A program made the translations under genes and the position numbers. The notes below the pieces were generated by a model, which was not told where the DNA came from, did no database searches, and worked only from the letters and a program-made list of their open reading frames with translations. Positions 53,553 through 62,334 of a DNA stretch of 64,000 nucleotides are shown here, piece after piece. Position 1 is the first letter of the stretch, and each line of letters opens with the position of its first letter. Origin of the DNA: Microbacterium oxydans (GTDB lineage: Bacteria; Actinomycetota; Actinomycetes; Actinomycetales; Microbacteriaceae); the NCBI RefSeq assembly GCF_000956525.1, contig NZ_JYIW01000026.1:930001-994000 (forward strand). The letters run 5' to 3'.

Positions 53553-55316
53553 GTGAGCGACGGTCGACTTCCTGCACGGCGCCGATGGATCGGATGGACC
53601 ATCGGCATTCTCCTGACGATCCTCGTCGTATCGCTCGGCTGGGTCGGCGTTCGAGGCATCGGCGCGGTGAGCGACCTGCAGCAGGTCGCCAAAGGCGCAT
53701 CCCAACTCAAGTCTGCGATCGGCGACGGCGACCTCGAGGGCGCTGCACCCATCGCCGAACGGATCGCCCACCATGCGCGATCCGCGCACGAACTCACATC
53801 GGACCCGATCTGGGTCGCCTTCGGCATCCTGCCCTGGATCGGACCGAACTTCCATGCTGTGAGCGAGGTCGCCGACATCGCAGACGACGTCGCGAGCGAC
53901 GCACTCACCCCGATGCTCGACGCTGCCGACGACTTCGACCTGGCGAGCCTCGGCTTCAACGGGGGCGCGATCGACCTCGCGCCCTTCGCCGCGATCGAAG
54001 CGCCGCTGGGCGAGGCAGACGAGGCCCTGAGCGACGCGGAGTCACGAGCGCGGAGGATCGACGCCGATGCGACGCTGCCGCCGCTCGCCGACGCGATCCG
54101 GGAGATGCGATCGACCGTGTCGCAGGCCTCGACAGCGGTGGGCGCGCTCCATGGTGCGTCTGTCCTGCTGCCGACCATGCTGGGCGGTGAGGGGCCGCGG
54201 AACTACGTGCTCGCGATGCAGAACAATGCCGAGTTGCGCTCCTCGGGGGGCATCGTCGGATCGATCGCACTGCTGCACGCCGAGAACGGACAGGTCACGC
54301 TGGTGCAGCAGGCAGGCACCCCGGATTTCCCGGCGCTGGACGTCGGACTTCCGGTGAGCGATTCGACACTCGCGCTCTTCGAAGATCGCCCGGGGCGGTA
54401 TCTGCAGAACATCACGAGCATCCCGGACTTCGCCGAGGCGGCGCCGCTGCTCGCGGCCCGATGGCAGCAACGGTTCGGTCAGCAGATCGATGGCGTCATC
54501 GCGGTCGACACGATCGTGGCAGCGAACCTGATGTCGGCCACGGGCGACCTGACGTTCGGTCCGTTCACCGCCACGGCCGACACGATCGTGAGCATCCTGC
54601 TCTCCGACATCTACGCCGCCGTGCCCGACCCGATCGTGCAGGATGCGGTGTTCGCCCAGGCGGCGAGCGGGCTGTTCGGCGCCGCTCTCGGAAGTGGCGA
54701 CCCGCGTGCACTGGTGGCCGCGCTGGCCAGATCCTCGGACGAGGACCGGATCCGGATCTGGAGCGCGCACGAGGATGAGCAGGCCCTGCTGGCCGCGTCT
54801 TCTCTGGGCGGGACGATCCCCTCCGACGGCGCGGACGCGACGTACGTCGGCGTGCTGATGAACGACAGCACCGGCGGCAAGATGGACTTCTATGCGCGCG
54901 CCTCGATCGAGACGGCGGTCGGCACGTGCCAGGGCCAGCCCACGACGCAGGTTCGAGTGACATGGACCAACACCGTCTCCGCCGATGTGGTGCCCACCCT
55001 GACCGACTACGTCACCGGCGGCGGCAACTTCGACGTGCCGATCGGCTCGACGAGCACGCTGATCGCCGTGTACGGACCAGAGGGATCGACCCCGTCGCAC
55101 ACCGATCGCGACGGCGCAGAAGAGGGCGTGCAGACCGCGACGCTGGGCGATCGTGCCGTCGTGCAGCACGAGGTGCTCCTGGCGCCCGGCGAGTCGAGCA
55201 CGATCACCGTCGAGTTCCAGGGCACCGGCTCCGGAGAGCGCCTCACGGAGGTGCAGCACACCCCGCTGATCGACACTCCGAAGACGACACGAGGAAAACT
55301 GACCTGCGCGTCGTGA
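53553..55316 (+). CDS. DUF4012 domain-containing membrane-anchored protein
   Basis: A 587-residue protein. A basic N terminus and TM at about 13-35 (WTIGILLTILVVSLGWVGV) anchor a long extracytoplasmic DUF4012 region. GEGPRNYVLAMQNNAELRSSGGIVG and DFPALDVGLPVS are the diagnostic blocks. DUF4012 proteins occur in polysaccharide clusters of actinobacteria, and some resemble LCP-like ligases in placement; function is unproven. GTG start chosen from the TM position. There is no obvious ribosome-binding site. The gene stop overlaps the -35 of the next gene's promoter. Confidence 0.87.
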   Translation: MSDGRLPARRRWIGWTIGILLTILVVSLGWVGVRGIGAVSDLQQVAKGASQLKSAIGDGDLEGAAPIAERIAHHARSAHELTSDPIWVAFGILPWIGPNFHAVSEVADIADDVASDALTPMLDAADDFDLASLGFNGGAIDLAPFAAIEAPLGEADEALSDAESRARRIDADATLPPLADAIREMRSTVSQASTAVGALHGASVLLPTMLGGEGPRNYVLAMQNNAELRSSGGIVGSIALLHAENGQVTLVQQAGTPDFPALDVGLPVSDSTLALFEDRPGRYLQNITSIPDFAEAAPLLAARWQQRFGQQIDGVIAVDTIVAANLMSATGDLTFGPFTATADTIVSILLSDIYAAVPDPIVQDAVFAQAASGLFGAALGSGDPRALVAALARSSDEDRIRIWSAHEDEQALLAASSLGGTIPSDGADATYVGVLMNDSTGGKMDFYARASIETAVGTCQGQPTTQVRVTWTNTVSADVVPTLTDYVTGGGNFDVPIGSTSTLIAVYGPEGSTPSHTDRDGAEEGVQTATLGDRAVVQHEVLLAPGESSTITVEFQGTGSGERLTEVQHTPLIDTPKTTRGKLTCAS

Positions 55317-55341
55317 CAATGCAGCGCGGATAGGGTACTGT
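55313..55341 (+). promoter_or_regulatory. Promoter of the sortase-type surface protein gene
   Basis: GTGACA (55313-55318) and TACTGT (55336-55341) are separated by exactly 17 bases. Transcription would start near 55348, leaving an unusually long leader of about 110 bases. The -35 contains the stop codon of the DUF4012 gene. Confidence 0.62.
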
Positions 55342-55361
55342 CATCCTCACTGGGGAATATC

Positions 55362-55426
55362 TGGGTTCTGTCATCTTGCCGTGGGGGCAGGGGAACCCAC
55401 GCAGTCAGACGCAGGGGTGTGTCTGA
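55362..55426 (+). ncRNA. Structured 5' leader, candidate cis-regulatory RNA
   Basis: TGGGTTC (55362-55368) pairs with GAACCCA (55393-55399), with an inner TGCC/GGCA stem (55377-55380 with 55386-55389). CGTGGG (55380-55385) can instead pair with CCCACG (55396-55401), so the two folds exclude each other. A separate stem TCAGAC/GTCTGA (55405-55410 with 55421-55426) follows. The leader sits between a good promoter and a clear ribosome-binding site (GGGGAG, 55448-55453). The switch function is an inference. Confidence 0.45.
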
Positions 55427-55457
55427 AGGCGATTCCGCGTGAAATCTGGGGAGAATC

Positions 55458-56042
55458 ATGCTGAAAAAACTGGCTGCAATCAGCCTGACCGTTGGCGCAC
55501 TCGTGCTCTTCGCACCTGCCGTCGCCACTGCCGCGCCGGCTGTTCCGGCCGCGTCGTCCGACTCGTATGCGGACAAGCCCGGTGTGAAGGTCAACGACCC
55601 GATCATCGACATCTGCGAGGTCTCGACCGTCGTCTTCGGCCCCGGCTACTTCCTGCCGTCCGAGAATGTGGGCGTGTCGGTCTCCGGTCTCAACGCCGCG
55701 GACTCGTCGGTGTCGGGGAACACCGCCGGCGCCGATGGCGGCCTGACGCTGACGTTCCGCCCGCCGTCCAACGGTGAGGGCTCGTACGCGATCGCCTTCT
55801 CGGGCTCGCGTTCGTACACGGCGACCATCACGGTCTCGCACGGTCATGATGCAGCAGTCAGCTGCGATCACGACCCTGGTGTCGCCGCGGCCGGCACGGA
55901 GCTTCCGCTCACCGGCACCGGCATCGAGCTGGCGCTCACCGGTGGCAGCGTTTCACCGTGGATCCTGGGCGGCGGCGCTGTTGCGCTGGTCGCCGGAGGC
56001 GCACTCGTCGCCGCAGGAGCCGCACGCCGCAAGCGCGCCTGA
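55458..56042 (+). CDS. Sortase-anchored surface protein with twin sorting motifs
   Basis: A 194-residue secreted protein. The signal peptide runs to about residue 25 (VATAAP). The mature part is a small beta-rich, Ig-like domain with two Cys (53, 136). The C terminus has a sorting signal: LPLTG at 149-153 and LALTG at 158-162, then a TM (about 167-188) and a basic ARRKRA tail. LAxTG is the motif of class E sortases of high-GC actinobacteria; the distal LALTG is in the correct place next to the TM. No sortase gene is in the window. Strong GGGGAG site. Confidence 0.88.
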   Translation: MLKKLAAISLTVGALVLFAPAVATAAPAVPAASSDSYADKPGVKVNDPIIDICEVSTVVFGPGYFLPSENVGVSVSGLNAADSSVSGNTAGADGGLTLTFRPPSNGEGSYAIAFSGSRSYTATITVSHGHDAAVSCDHDPGVAAAGTELPLTGTGIELALTGGSVSPWILGGGAVALVAGGALVAAGAARRKRA

Positions 56043-56074
56043 GTCCGATCGCCGCCTCGTGCGGTGGTCGACTG

Positions 56075-56111
56075 GACGACGGTGATCCCTCCCCCTCCGA
56101 TCACCGTCGTC
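56075..56111. terminator. Perfect 13-bp hairpin terminator downstream of the surface protein gene
   Basis: GACGACGGTGATC (56075-56087) pairs with GATCACCGTCGTC (56099-56111) without mismatch around an 11-base C-rich loop. No U-tract follows. Confidence 0.65.
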
Positions 56112-56136
56112 TGGTGAATCCGGTCATGCACCGGAA

Positions 56137-56179
56137 AGCCCACGACCGTCCCCTATCTCTCAGGGGATGGTCGTGGGCT
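56137..56179. terminator. Seventeen-bp hairpin, likely bidirectional terminator
   Basis: AGCCCACGACC (56137-56147) pairs with GGTCGTGGGCT (56169-56179); a G-T wobble and TCCCC/GGGGA extend it to 17 pairs around a 9-base loop. The flanks are AAA before and GTTCT after, so it could act on both strands. Confidence 0.68.
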
Positions 56180-56364
56180 GTTCTGCGCTCGCGCGCAGCC
56201 CGGAGGACGGAATCGGATCGCGCAACGGAGACGGCCGAGTCAGCGCCAGCTCCGCGATCACTGAAGTGAAGCGCGGGGCCCGGGCCCCGGATCGCTGCGC
56301 ACGACCCTGACCGAGATGGACGGCGGCGGTCTGCGCCCGTCCTTCCTCCGCCCCGCGACCGAGG
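56180..56364. other. Rest of the 322-base gene-free gap between the surface protein and LCP genes
   Basis: With the two terminators this makes the only gene-free stretch over 300 bases. It holds no credible gene. A perfect 14-base palindrome GGGGCCCGGGCCCC lies at 56275-56288. A stem GGACGG/CCGTCC (56318-56323 with 56337-56342), flanked by CCCTGACC and GGTCAGGG (56305-56312 and 56363-56370), lies just past the LCP stop on its strand and may end that transcript. Confidence 0.6.
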
Positions 56365-57816
56365 TCAGGGCGTCGGCGACGGAGTCTCCGTCGGCGGGTG
56401 GAGCGTCTGCTGGATCATCTCGTGGATATAGGTGTAATCCGGCTGATGCTCATCAACGCCGTGCTCGGGGGTGAGCTCGATCGTCGTGACCGGCTGCTCC
56501 TTGGCCTTGAGCATGAGATCGAAGAACTCCGGCAGCTTGTCCTGCGGGAGGTCGGTGTCGATCAGCGCTGTGCCTGCGGCAGCCACCTCGTTGAACCGGC
56601 CCAGCACTGTCTGCGGGGTGAATTGCGAGAGGATCGCCTCCTGCAGCTCACGCTGACGCTTCATGCGGTCCCAGTCGCTCGTCGTGTACCGCGAACGCGC
56701 GTACCACTGCGCCGTGTCGCCGTCCATGTGCTGCTGCCCAGGCTCGATCCAGCCGATCGCCCACTCGTTCACATCCGTGCCGTGCCAGCCCTCCGGCGGT
56801 CCGCCCTTGGGCAGTCGCTCGGTGACGTTGATGTCGACGCCGCCGAGCGCGTCGACGAGTTCAGCGAATCCGTGCATGTCGACGAAGACGTAGTACGGGA
56901 TCTTGATGCCGAGCACGCCCTCCGCCGCATCCTTGGTCGCCTCGATCCCCGGGTCAGAGCCCTGGGCGACCGCGTCGGGATACAGCCCCGCACCCTGGTC
57001 TTCCCGGCAGATCTCCGCGGCGTTGCGCACGTGGTTCATCCAGCCGTTCCAGCCGCAGGTCGAGGAACCGTGGCCTTCGAAGCCGTTCGGGTAGAGCGCC
57101 TGCATGGGGCTGCCGTCGCTGAACGGCGCGTTGGGCAGTTCGCGTGGGATGCCGGTGATGGTGACCGCTCCGGTCGTGGCGTTGACCGAGACCACCGAGA
57201 TGCTGTCGAAACGCATGGAATCACGGCCGTCACCGCTGTCGGCACCGAGGAGGAGGATGTTGTAATACCCCTCGTCCGGTGGCAGACTCGGGCCGCTCTG
57301 CCCGAAGATCGAACCGATCGCGTCACGCGTCGACCCCACAGCGGTTGCGGCATATGCAGCCCCACCGCCGACGAGTCCGAGGATGACGAGAGCGACCACC
57401 GGGATCGCGAAGCGCTGCGCCGTCGGAACCCGCACGAGGCGCACCAGCCGCAGGGTGTCGAAGGTCAGCACGATCCACAGCACCGCGTACCCGACCAGCG
57501 CCACCTGCAGCAGGGTCAGGAGGAGCGCCGAGAACCAGCCTGCGCTGATCAGCCAGAGCAGCACGGGCCGGGCGAACAGCGCCAGGCCGGCGGCGACGAT
57601 CACCAGGAACCAGGCGATCAGCGTCGCGCCGAGGCCGAATCGGCCGAGCTTGCGGCTGCCCGCGAGCACCTGCGCCGAACCGGGAACCAGCACATTGAGG
57701 GCGATGAGCCACCAGCCGCGCTTGGCCATGCCGCCCGCATCCGCCGTGTCCGGGTGCCGGAGGGGCCGGGTCTCGATCAGCGGCCGGGAGCTGGCGCGCG
57801 GCGGCGCCAGGGTCAC
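56365..57816 (-). CDS. LytR-CpsA-Psr (LCP) family wall-glycan ligase
   Basis: A 483-residue membrane protein. It has an unusual N-terminal membrane domain of about four TM helices (residues 35-155) before the LCP catalytic domain (from about 183). The catalytic domain has [26 protein letters not shown] with Arg202 and Asp204, then GIPRELPN with Arg225, and late [17 protein letters not shown], the pyrophosphate-binding residues. LCP enzymes transfer lipid-linked teichoic acid or polysaccharide to peptidoglycan. A Pro/Thr tail ends it. Its GTG overlaps the purE stop (GTGA). It is the natural attaching enzyme for the exported glycans. Confidence 0.93.
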   Translation of the reverse strand: MTLAPPRASSRPLIETRPLRHPDTADAGGMAKRGWWLIALNVLVPGSAQVLAGSRKLGRFGLGATLIAWFLVIVAAGLALFARPVLLWLISAGWFSALLLTLLQVALVGYAVLWIVLTFDTLRLVRLVRVPTAQRFAIPVVALVILGLVGGGAAYAATAVGSTRDAIGSIFGQSGPSLPPDEGYYNILLLGADSGDGRDSMRFDSISVVSVNATTGAVTITGIPRELPNAPFSDGSPMQALYPNGFEGHGSSTCGWNGWMNHVRNAAEICREDQGAGLYPDAVAQGSDPGIEATKDAAEGVLGIKIPYYVFVDMHGFAELVDALGGVDINVTERLPKGGPPEGWHGTDVNEWAIGWIEPGQQHMDGDTAQWYARSRYTTSDWDRMKRQRELQEAILSQFTPQTVLGRFNEVAAAGTALIDTDLPQDKLPEFFDLMLKAKEQPVTTIELTPEHGVDEHQPDYTYIHEMIQQTLHPPTETPSPTP

Positions 57817-58328
57817 AGCGACTCCTTCAACCGTTCGTTCTTCGCCTCGACCTGCGCCTCGAGCTCCCCCGCGTATGCTTCCACGCGGTCGGCCAGGTCG
57901 TCATCCGACGTGCCGAGGATTCGAGCTGCGAGCAGACCAGCGTTCTTGGCTCCCCCGATCGAGACCGTGGCGACCGGGATACCGGCCGGCATCTGCACGA
58001 TCGAGAGCAGCGAGTCCATGCCGTCGAGATAGGCCAGCGGCACCGGAACACCGACCACGGGCAACGCGGTCATCGACGCGAGCATGCCGGGCAGATGCGC
58101 TGCTCCCCCGGCACCGGCGATGATGACGCGGATGCCGCGGCCGCGGGCTTCGCGGGCGTAGCTCATGAGCTTGTCCGGCGTGCGGTGAGCCGACACCACC
58201 TCGACCTCGTGCGGGATGCCGAAGTCGGTGAGCGCCTGGGATGCATCGCTCATCACACGCCAGTCGGAATCAGAACCCATGACGACGCCGACGAGGGGCG
58301 CGGCGGAGGAATGCAGTGGCTCGGTCAC
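57813..58328 (-). CDS. purE: N5-carboxyaminoimidazole ribonucleotide mutase
   Basis: A 171-residue class I PurE for de novo purine synthesis. [13 protein letters not shown] at the N terminus, [11 protein letters not shown], and [15 protein letters not shown] are the active-site blocks, with the catalytic His in SAHR. It follows purK by 71 bases and overlaps the LCP gene. The GTG at 58328 has TAGCCT 6 bases upstream, so a separate leaderless transcript inside the purK-purE gap is possible. Confidence 0.97.
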   Translation of the reverse strand: MTEPLHSSAAPLVGVVMGSDSDWRVMSDASQALTDFGIPHEVEVVSAHRTPDKLMSYAREARGRGIRVIIAGAGGAAHLPGMLASMTALPVVGVPVPLAYLDGMDSLLSIVQMPAGIPVATVSIGGAKNAGLLAARILGTSDDDLADRVEAYAGELEAQVEAKNERLKESL

Positions 58329-58340
58329 CCACTCAGGCTA
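58329..58340 (-). promoter_or_regulatory. Putative leaderless promoter -10 element of purE
   Basis: TAGCCT (58340-58335 on the minus strand), 6 bases, then GTG. No Shine-Dalgarno is seen. Confidence 0.42.
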
Positions 58341-58399
58341 CGGTCTGGCGCTGGAGATTCCCCCAACGGCACGCGGCTGCGCCCGCAGATCTCGGCGTC

Positions 58400-59524
58400 T
58401 CAGTCGAAATGCACAGCTGCCGCACGGGCGACGTACACCGCATCGTCGAGGTCATCGCCCGAGACGTTCACGTGACCGACCTTGCGGCCGGGGCGGGGGT
58501 CCTTGCCGTACGTGTGGATCTTGGCGGAAGGATGCTCGGCCATTGCAGCCCCGAAGCGCTCCCCCATCGTGCCCTCGGCCGGTCCGCCGAGGATGTTCAC
58601 CATCACCGACCATGCCGCCCGAGGGGTCGTCGTCCCCAACGGCAGATCCGCGACCGCACGCAGGTGCTGCTCGAACTGACCGGTGACGGCTCCGTCCTGG
58701 CTCCAGTGCCCGCTGTTGTGGGGTCGCATCGCGAGCTCGTTCACGAGGATGCGGTCGTCATCGGTCTCAAACAACTCCACAGCGAGCATGCCGGTGACCT
58801 GCAGGCCCTCAGCGATGCTGCGGCCGATGTCCTCAGCGACTCGGACAAGCCGATCGGATGCCGCCGGAGCCGGCGCGATCACCTCGGCGCACACGCCGTC
58901 TCGCTGTACGGTCTCGACGACCGGGTAGGCCACGATCTCCCCGCTCACCCGCCGGGCGACCTGCTGCGCGAGTTCGCGCACGAACGGCACGAGCTCCTCG
59001 ACCAGCAGGGCATCACCGTCGACGAGTGCATCGAGCCAGTCGTCGGCCTCGGCGGCGGCGCGCACGACACGCACGCCCTTTCCGTCATAGCCGCCGCGCG
59101 GCGTCTTCACGACGCCGGCGCCGTGGTGGGCATCGAGGAACTCCTGCAGCTCGGCCCGTGTGCGCACAGCTGCCCAGTCGGGCTGCGGAACGCCGAGGTC
59201 GGCGAGCTTCGCGCGCATGACCAGCTTGTCCTGCGCGAACTGCAGCGCATCGGGGCCGGGGTGCACGGCGATGCCGTCGGCGACCAGCGCGCGCAGCACA
59301 TCCTGCGGCACGTGCTCGTGGTCGAAGGTGATCACGTCGACGCCCTGGGCGAAATCACGGACGACGTCGAGATCACGGTAGTCACCGACAGCCGTCGCAG
59401 CGAGCGCGGCCGACATGCCGTCCGCCTCCGCGAGCACCCTCAGCTCGAGCCCGAGCTCGACCGCCGGGGCGATCATCATCCGAGCGAGCTGTCCTCCGCC
59501 GATCACGCCTACACGCAGCGCCAT
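58400..59524 (-). CDS. purK: N5-carboxyaminoimidazole ribonucleotide synthase
   Basis: A 374-residue ATP-grasp enzyme that makes N5-CAIR from AIR, bicarbonate and ATP. The N-terminal dinucleotide-like loop is VGVIGGGQLARMM; ATP-grasp landmarks are VVKTPRGGYDGKGV and LVNELAMRPHNSGHWS. The ATG at 59524 is chosen because GGAGG lies 7 bases upstream and MALRVGVIGGG is the usual start. It is first of the purK-purE pair and follows the PH-domain gene by 79 bases. Confidence 0.97.
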   Translation of the reverse strand: MALRVGVIGGGQLARMMIAPAVELGLELRVLAEADGMSAALAATAVGDYRDLDVVRDFAQGVDVITFDHEHVPQDVLRALVADGIAVHPGPDALQFAQDKLVMRAKLADLGVPQPDWAAVRTRAELQEFLDAHHGAGVVKTPRGGYDGKGVRVVRAAAEADDWLDALVDGDALLVEELVPFVRELAQQVARRVSGEIVAYPVVETVQRDGVCAEVIAPAPAASDRLVRVAEDIGRSIAEGLQVTGMLAVELFETDDDRILVNELAMRPHNSGHWSQDGAVTGQFEQHLRAVADLPLGTTTPRAAWSVMVNILGGPAEGTMGERFGAAMAEHPSAKIHTYGKDPRPGRKVGHVNVSGDDLDDAVYVARAAAVHFD

Positions 59525-59603
59525 GTGCCGCCTCCATTCGTCGTGACCATTCTCTCGCATCCGGGCGGGAGCGGATCACCGTCTCACAGCGCGGTGGACG
59601 GGT

Positions 59604-60161
59604 TCAGCGCTCTGTCGAGCCGTCCGTACCCGTCGCCTGCGCGTCGCGGTGCGCGAGGATCTGGCTGACCTCGATCTGATCCGCCAGCGTCTCGTGCACG
59701 AGCGTGACGTTCGGCACGTTCTGCAGCACGAGCGGAGCGTCGACACCGTTGGACAACGTGATCGACCCGGTGCCCCACATCCGCTGCAGCGGCCCGCGTC
59801 GAACGGCGATCGTGTACCCACGGGCGTGGGACATCTCGCGTCGATGCGTCGAACCGATGCCGCGGTGCGCGATCACGCGTCTGGTCGTGACCGTCGTGCG
59901 TCGCGAGAGCCACATGAGGTACGGCACCACCACCACCAGCAGCACGAGCGCACCGGATGCCGCGAGCAGCATCCAGTTCTCGAACGGCGCCGGAAGGTTG
60001 TCGTAGAAATAGGCCGTGGCGCCGAACACGGCCACCAGCACCAGCGCCGACCAGAAGAGTCGCCGCGCGTGGCCACGGAATCGGGCGATCATCAGCTCTT
60101 CCGAAGGCACACCGGGCGGCGGCATCATCGGCCGCCCTCCGAGGGTCACAGGCTGGGTCAC
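59604..60161 (-). CDS. PH domain-containing membrane protein
   Basis: A 185-residue protein. Two TM helices (about 34-52 and 62-85) are followed by a bacterial PH-like (bPH2/DUF304) domain: RRTTVTTRRVIAHRGIGS, then SHARGYTIAVRRGPLQRMWGTGSITL. Function is unknown; such proteins often sit near birA and purK in actinobacteria. The GTG at 60161 has CACAAT 6 bases upstream. Confidence 0.9.
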   Translation of the reverse strand: MTQPVTLGGRPMMPPPGVPSEELMIARFRGHARRLFWSALVLVAVFGATAYFYDNLPAPFENWMLLAASGALVLLVVVVPYLMWLSRRTTVTTRRVIAHRGIGSTHRREMSHARGYTIAVRRGPLQRMWGTGSITLSNGVDAPLVLQNVPNVTLVHETLADQIEVSQILAHRDAQATGTDGSTER

Positions 60162-60173
60162 CCCACCATTGTG
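60162..60173 (-). promoter_or_regulatory. Putative leaderless promoter -10 element of the PH-domain gene
   Basis: CACAAT (60173-60168 on the minus strand), 6 bases, GTG. Confidence 0.4.
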
Positions 60174-60217
60174 CCCGTGTTCTCCGACAACGCGGTCTTG
60201 GCGGCGGCGTGTCAGCC

Positions 60218-60982
60218 TCAGGCGAGGCGGGCGTGCACGACATCACCGGCGGCGATCGCGTGCTCCACACCGCCGGCGGCGACGAGCAGACGACCGTCGA
60301 CATCGAGGCCGGTGGCGATTCCGTCGAGCAGTCGGTCACCGGGCAGCGACACGTGCACGCGGCGCCCGAGCGTCGCGCAGCGTGCCGTCACCGTGGCGTG
60401 CACGCCGCTGCCGACGGCGTCGCCTGCCTCGACCAGGGCCGCGAGATGCGTTCGCAGCGCGCTGAGGTAGTCGGCGAGAAGGCGGTCCTGATCGACCGTC
60501 GCTCCCTCGACCGCGAACGACGTCGCCGTCGGCACCGGGAGCTGGTCAGCGGTCATCCGAGTGTTCATGCCGGATCCGACGATCACCGCAGCTCCTGCGG
60601 CCTCGGCGAGGATGCCGCAGATCTTCCGCTCGTCGACCAGCACGTCGTTCGGCCACTTCACCGAGACCCCGTGCTCCGGAAGCTGCGCAGCGACCGCATC
60701 GCTCATCGCTGCTCCGGCGATGAGCGGGATCCACCCGCGCACCGTCGCATCGGTCGGGAGATGACGCAGCAGCACCGACACGGCCAGGGACGAGCCCGGC
60801 GGAGCGACCCAGACCCGATCGAGGCGTCCTCGTCCGGCGGTCTGGTTCTCCGTGACCAGCACCGACAGGTGCGGCCAGGACACCGCATCCGATGCATGCG
60901 CTCTGAGGTCGGCGTTCGTCGATCCGGTCTCGGCGACTGCTTCGAGACGGCCGGCGACGGCCGCGGCAAGAGGAAAGCCCAT
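60218..60982 (-). CDS. birA: Biotin--[acetyl-CoA-carboxylase] ligase
   Basis: A 254-residue class I biotin protein ligase without the N-terminal DNA-binding domain, so it should not act as a repressor. It has ETGSTNADLRAHA, AGRGRLDRVWVAPPG for biotinyl-AMP, VSVKWPNDVLV and KICGILAEAAG. A C-terminal SH3-like cap ends it. It biotinylates acyl-CoA carboxylase subunits. GAGGAG lies 8 bases before the ATG, inside the preceding CDP-glycerol gene, which ends 2 bases before. Confidence 0.95.
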   Translation of the reverse strand: MGFPLAAAVAGRLEAVAETGSTNADLRAHASDAVSWPHLSVLVTENQTAGRGRLDRVWVAPPGSSLAVSVLLRHLPTDATVRGWIPLIAGAAMSDAVAAQLPEHGVSVKWPNDVLVDERKICGILAEAAGAAVIVGSGMNTRMTADQLPVPTATSFAVEGATVDQDRLLADYLSALRTHLAALVEAGDAVGSGVHATVTARCATLGRRVHVSLPGDRLLDGIATGLDVDGRLLVAAGGVEHAIAAGDVVHARLA

Positions 60983-60984
60983 GC

Positions 60985-62268
60985 TCAGAGCTCCTCGTCG
61001 TCGGTTTCTTCGTCGTCGTCGTCCTCGTCCGCAGGCGCGGCCCCGACCTCGTGCGCACGCCAGCGCTCCCACTCGGTCATGAGCTGCTCGATCGCCTGGT
61101 GGAACTTCTGCGTCGCGACACCGGGCGTGGTGTCCCCGAAGTAGTGCCGCACCCACATCTGCAGGCGGGCGATCGCCGCCTCATCGTCGCGGACCCGCTG
61201 CACCTCGGCGACGATGTCGTGCGCGGCATCCGTGGTCAGCCACTCGCAGTCGGAGAGATACCCCTTGGTGTCGATCGATGCGCGCTCGTCGGCCGGGCGC
61301 GTGATCATGAGCGGCTTGCCCGCCGCGAGCCTGTCGTAGACCATCGCCGAGATGTCGACGATCGCGACGTCCGACTCGGCGAGCTGCCAGCCGAGCTCCG
61401 CACCGTGGTCGTAGACGTGCTGCGCCCGGGGATCGGCGGCATTGGCAGCCTCGATCGCAGCGATGATCCGTCGATGCGCCGCACCGTACTCGTCATCGAT
61501 CACGCCGCTGCGCGGGTGCGGGCGGTAGATCACGCGGTGCGCGTCGGAGGCGAGCAGCTTCGTCACGAGTATCTCGCCATGCGTCGCGATCGATCCGTAG
61601 TGCGCGCTCGGGCGGTCGCCCTCCCACGTCGGGGCGTACAGCACGACCGTGCGCTCGTCCGGCGTGTACGGCAGGGTTCCGGAGAAGTGGTCGGCCTGCG
61701 GGCGTCCGATCTCGATCGTCCGACGGTCGATGTCGTAGTCCCAGAGCGTGCGCGACAGCCGGTCACGAGCGGCCTGTCCGGCCACCAGGGCGTAGTCGTA
61801 CGCCTTGTACTGGTTCGTGGTCATGTACATCTTGTCGGACTCGCCGTGGTTGATGAACACGTGCCAGCGACGGCCGTAGCGGAACATCTGGAAGTTCCGG
61901 GTGTTCTGATTCACGTACAGCACGATCCGGATGTCCTGGGCGGCGATGAACCGTTCGAGGTCGCGGACCGTCGGCACGAATGCGACCGGCGGAGCATCCT
62001 CGTCGAGCAGCTTCTCGGCGCCCGCGGCCTGCCTCGCGAGCACGACGACCGGCCAGCGCTTGGCCAGCTCGGCGAGCGGTCGGTACCACTGGCGCATCTG
62101 GTACATGTTGACGGCGCCGTCGGCGAAGTACACCGCGATCTTGAAGTGCCCTTCAGGTGGCGGAGGCGTGTCCGTGAGCCGCCGGCGCACGCGCTGGACG
62201 GCCGCTCTGGATGCCAGTGCGCGTTTCAGGAGACGGTATGCCTTCTTCGCGTCAGACAATGCACCCAT
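60985..62268 (-). CDS. CDP-glycerol glycerophosphotransferase family protein (TagF/B-like)
   Basis: A 427-residue transferase. RTVVLYAPTWEGDRPS, VIYRPHPRSGVIDDE and VAIVDISAMVYDRLAAGKPL are the family motifs, with the conserved HPR and D-I-S blocks. Such enzymes add glycerol- or ribitol-phosphate units to wall teichoic acids or modify surface glycans. The tail is extremely acidic (DEDDDDEETDDEEL). ATG 62268 is supported by TACTCT 6 bases upstream; a TTG at 62259 is the alternative. It is coupled to birA, though no functional link is evident. Confidence 0.88.
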   Translation of the reverse strand: MGALSDAKKAYRLLKRALASRAAVQRVRRRLTDTPPPPEGHFKIAVYFADGAVNMYQMRQWYRPLAELAKRWPVVVLARQAAGAEKLLDEDAPPVAFVPTVRDLERFIAAQDIRIVLYVNQNTRNFQMFRYGRRWHVFINHGESDKMYMTTNQYKAYDYALVAGQAARDRLSRTLWDYDIDRRTIEIGRPQADHFSGTLPYTPDERTVVLYAPTWEGDRPSAHYGSIATHGEILVTKLLASDAHRVIYRPHPRSGVIDDEYGAAHRRIIAAIEAANAADPRAQHVYDHGAELGWQLAESDVAIVDISAMVYDRLAAGKPLMITRPADERASIDTKGYLSDCEWLTTDAAHDIVAEVQRVRDDEAAIARLQMWVRHYFGDTTPGVATQKFHQAIEQLMTEWERWRAHEVGAAPADEDDDDEETDDEEL

Positions 62269-62280
62269 CCCTCCAGAGTA
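62269..62280 (-). promoter_or_regulatory. Putative leaderless promoter -10 element of the CDP-glycerol transferase gene
   Basis: TACTCT (62280-62275 on the minus strand), 6 bases (GGAGGG), then ATG. The GGAGGG touches the ATG and is too close to act as a ribosome-binding site, which favours leaderless initiation. Confidence 0.48.
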
Positions 62281-62322
62281 CCGAGTCCATCGAAGTTCCA
62301 GGCAGCGTCGGCGCCACCGTGA

Positions 62323-62334
62323 CATGATCGAGAG
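62323..62334 (+). promoter_or_regulatory. Putative leaderless promoter -10 element of the terminal GT2 gene
   Basis: CATGAT (62323-62328), 6 bases, GTG at 62335. It lies back to back with the element of the divergent CDP-glycerol gene. Confidence 0.38.

Noticed and set aside
55362..55457. Leader resembling the c-di-AMP (ydaO-type) riboswitch because of a GGGGAACC stretch
   Set aside because: The other conserved blocks of that class, notably the CGTCAGCTAACC-like region, are not present, so I call it only an unnamed structured leader.
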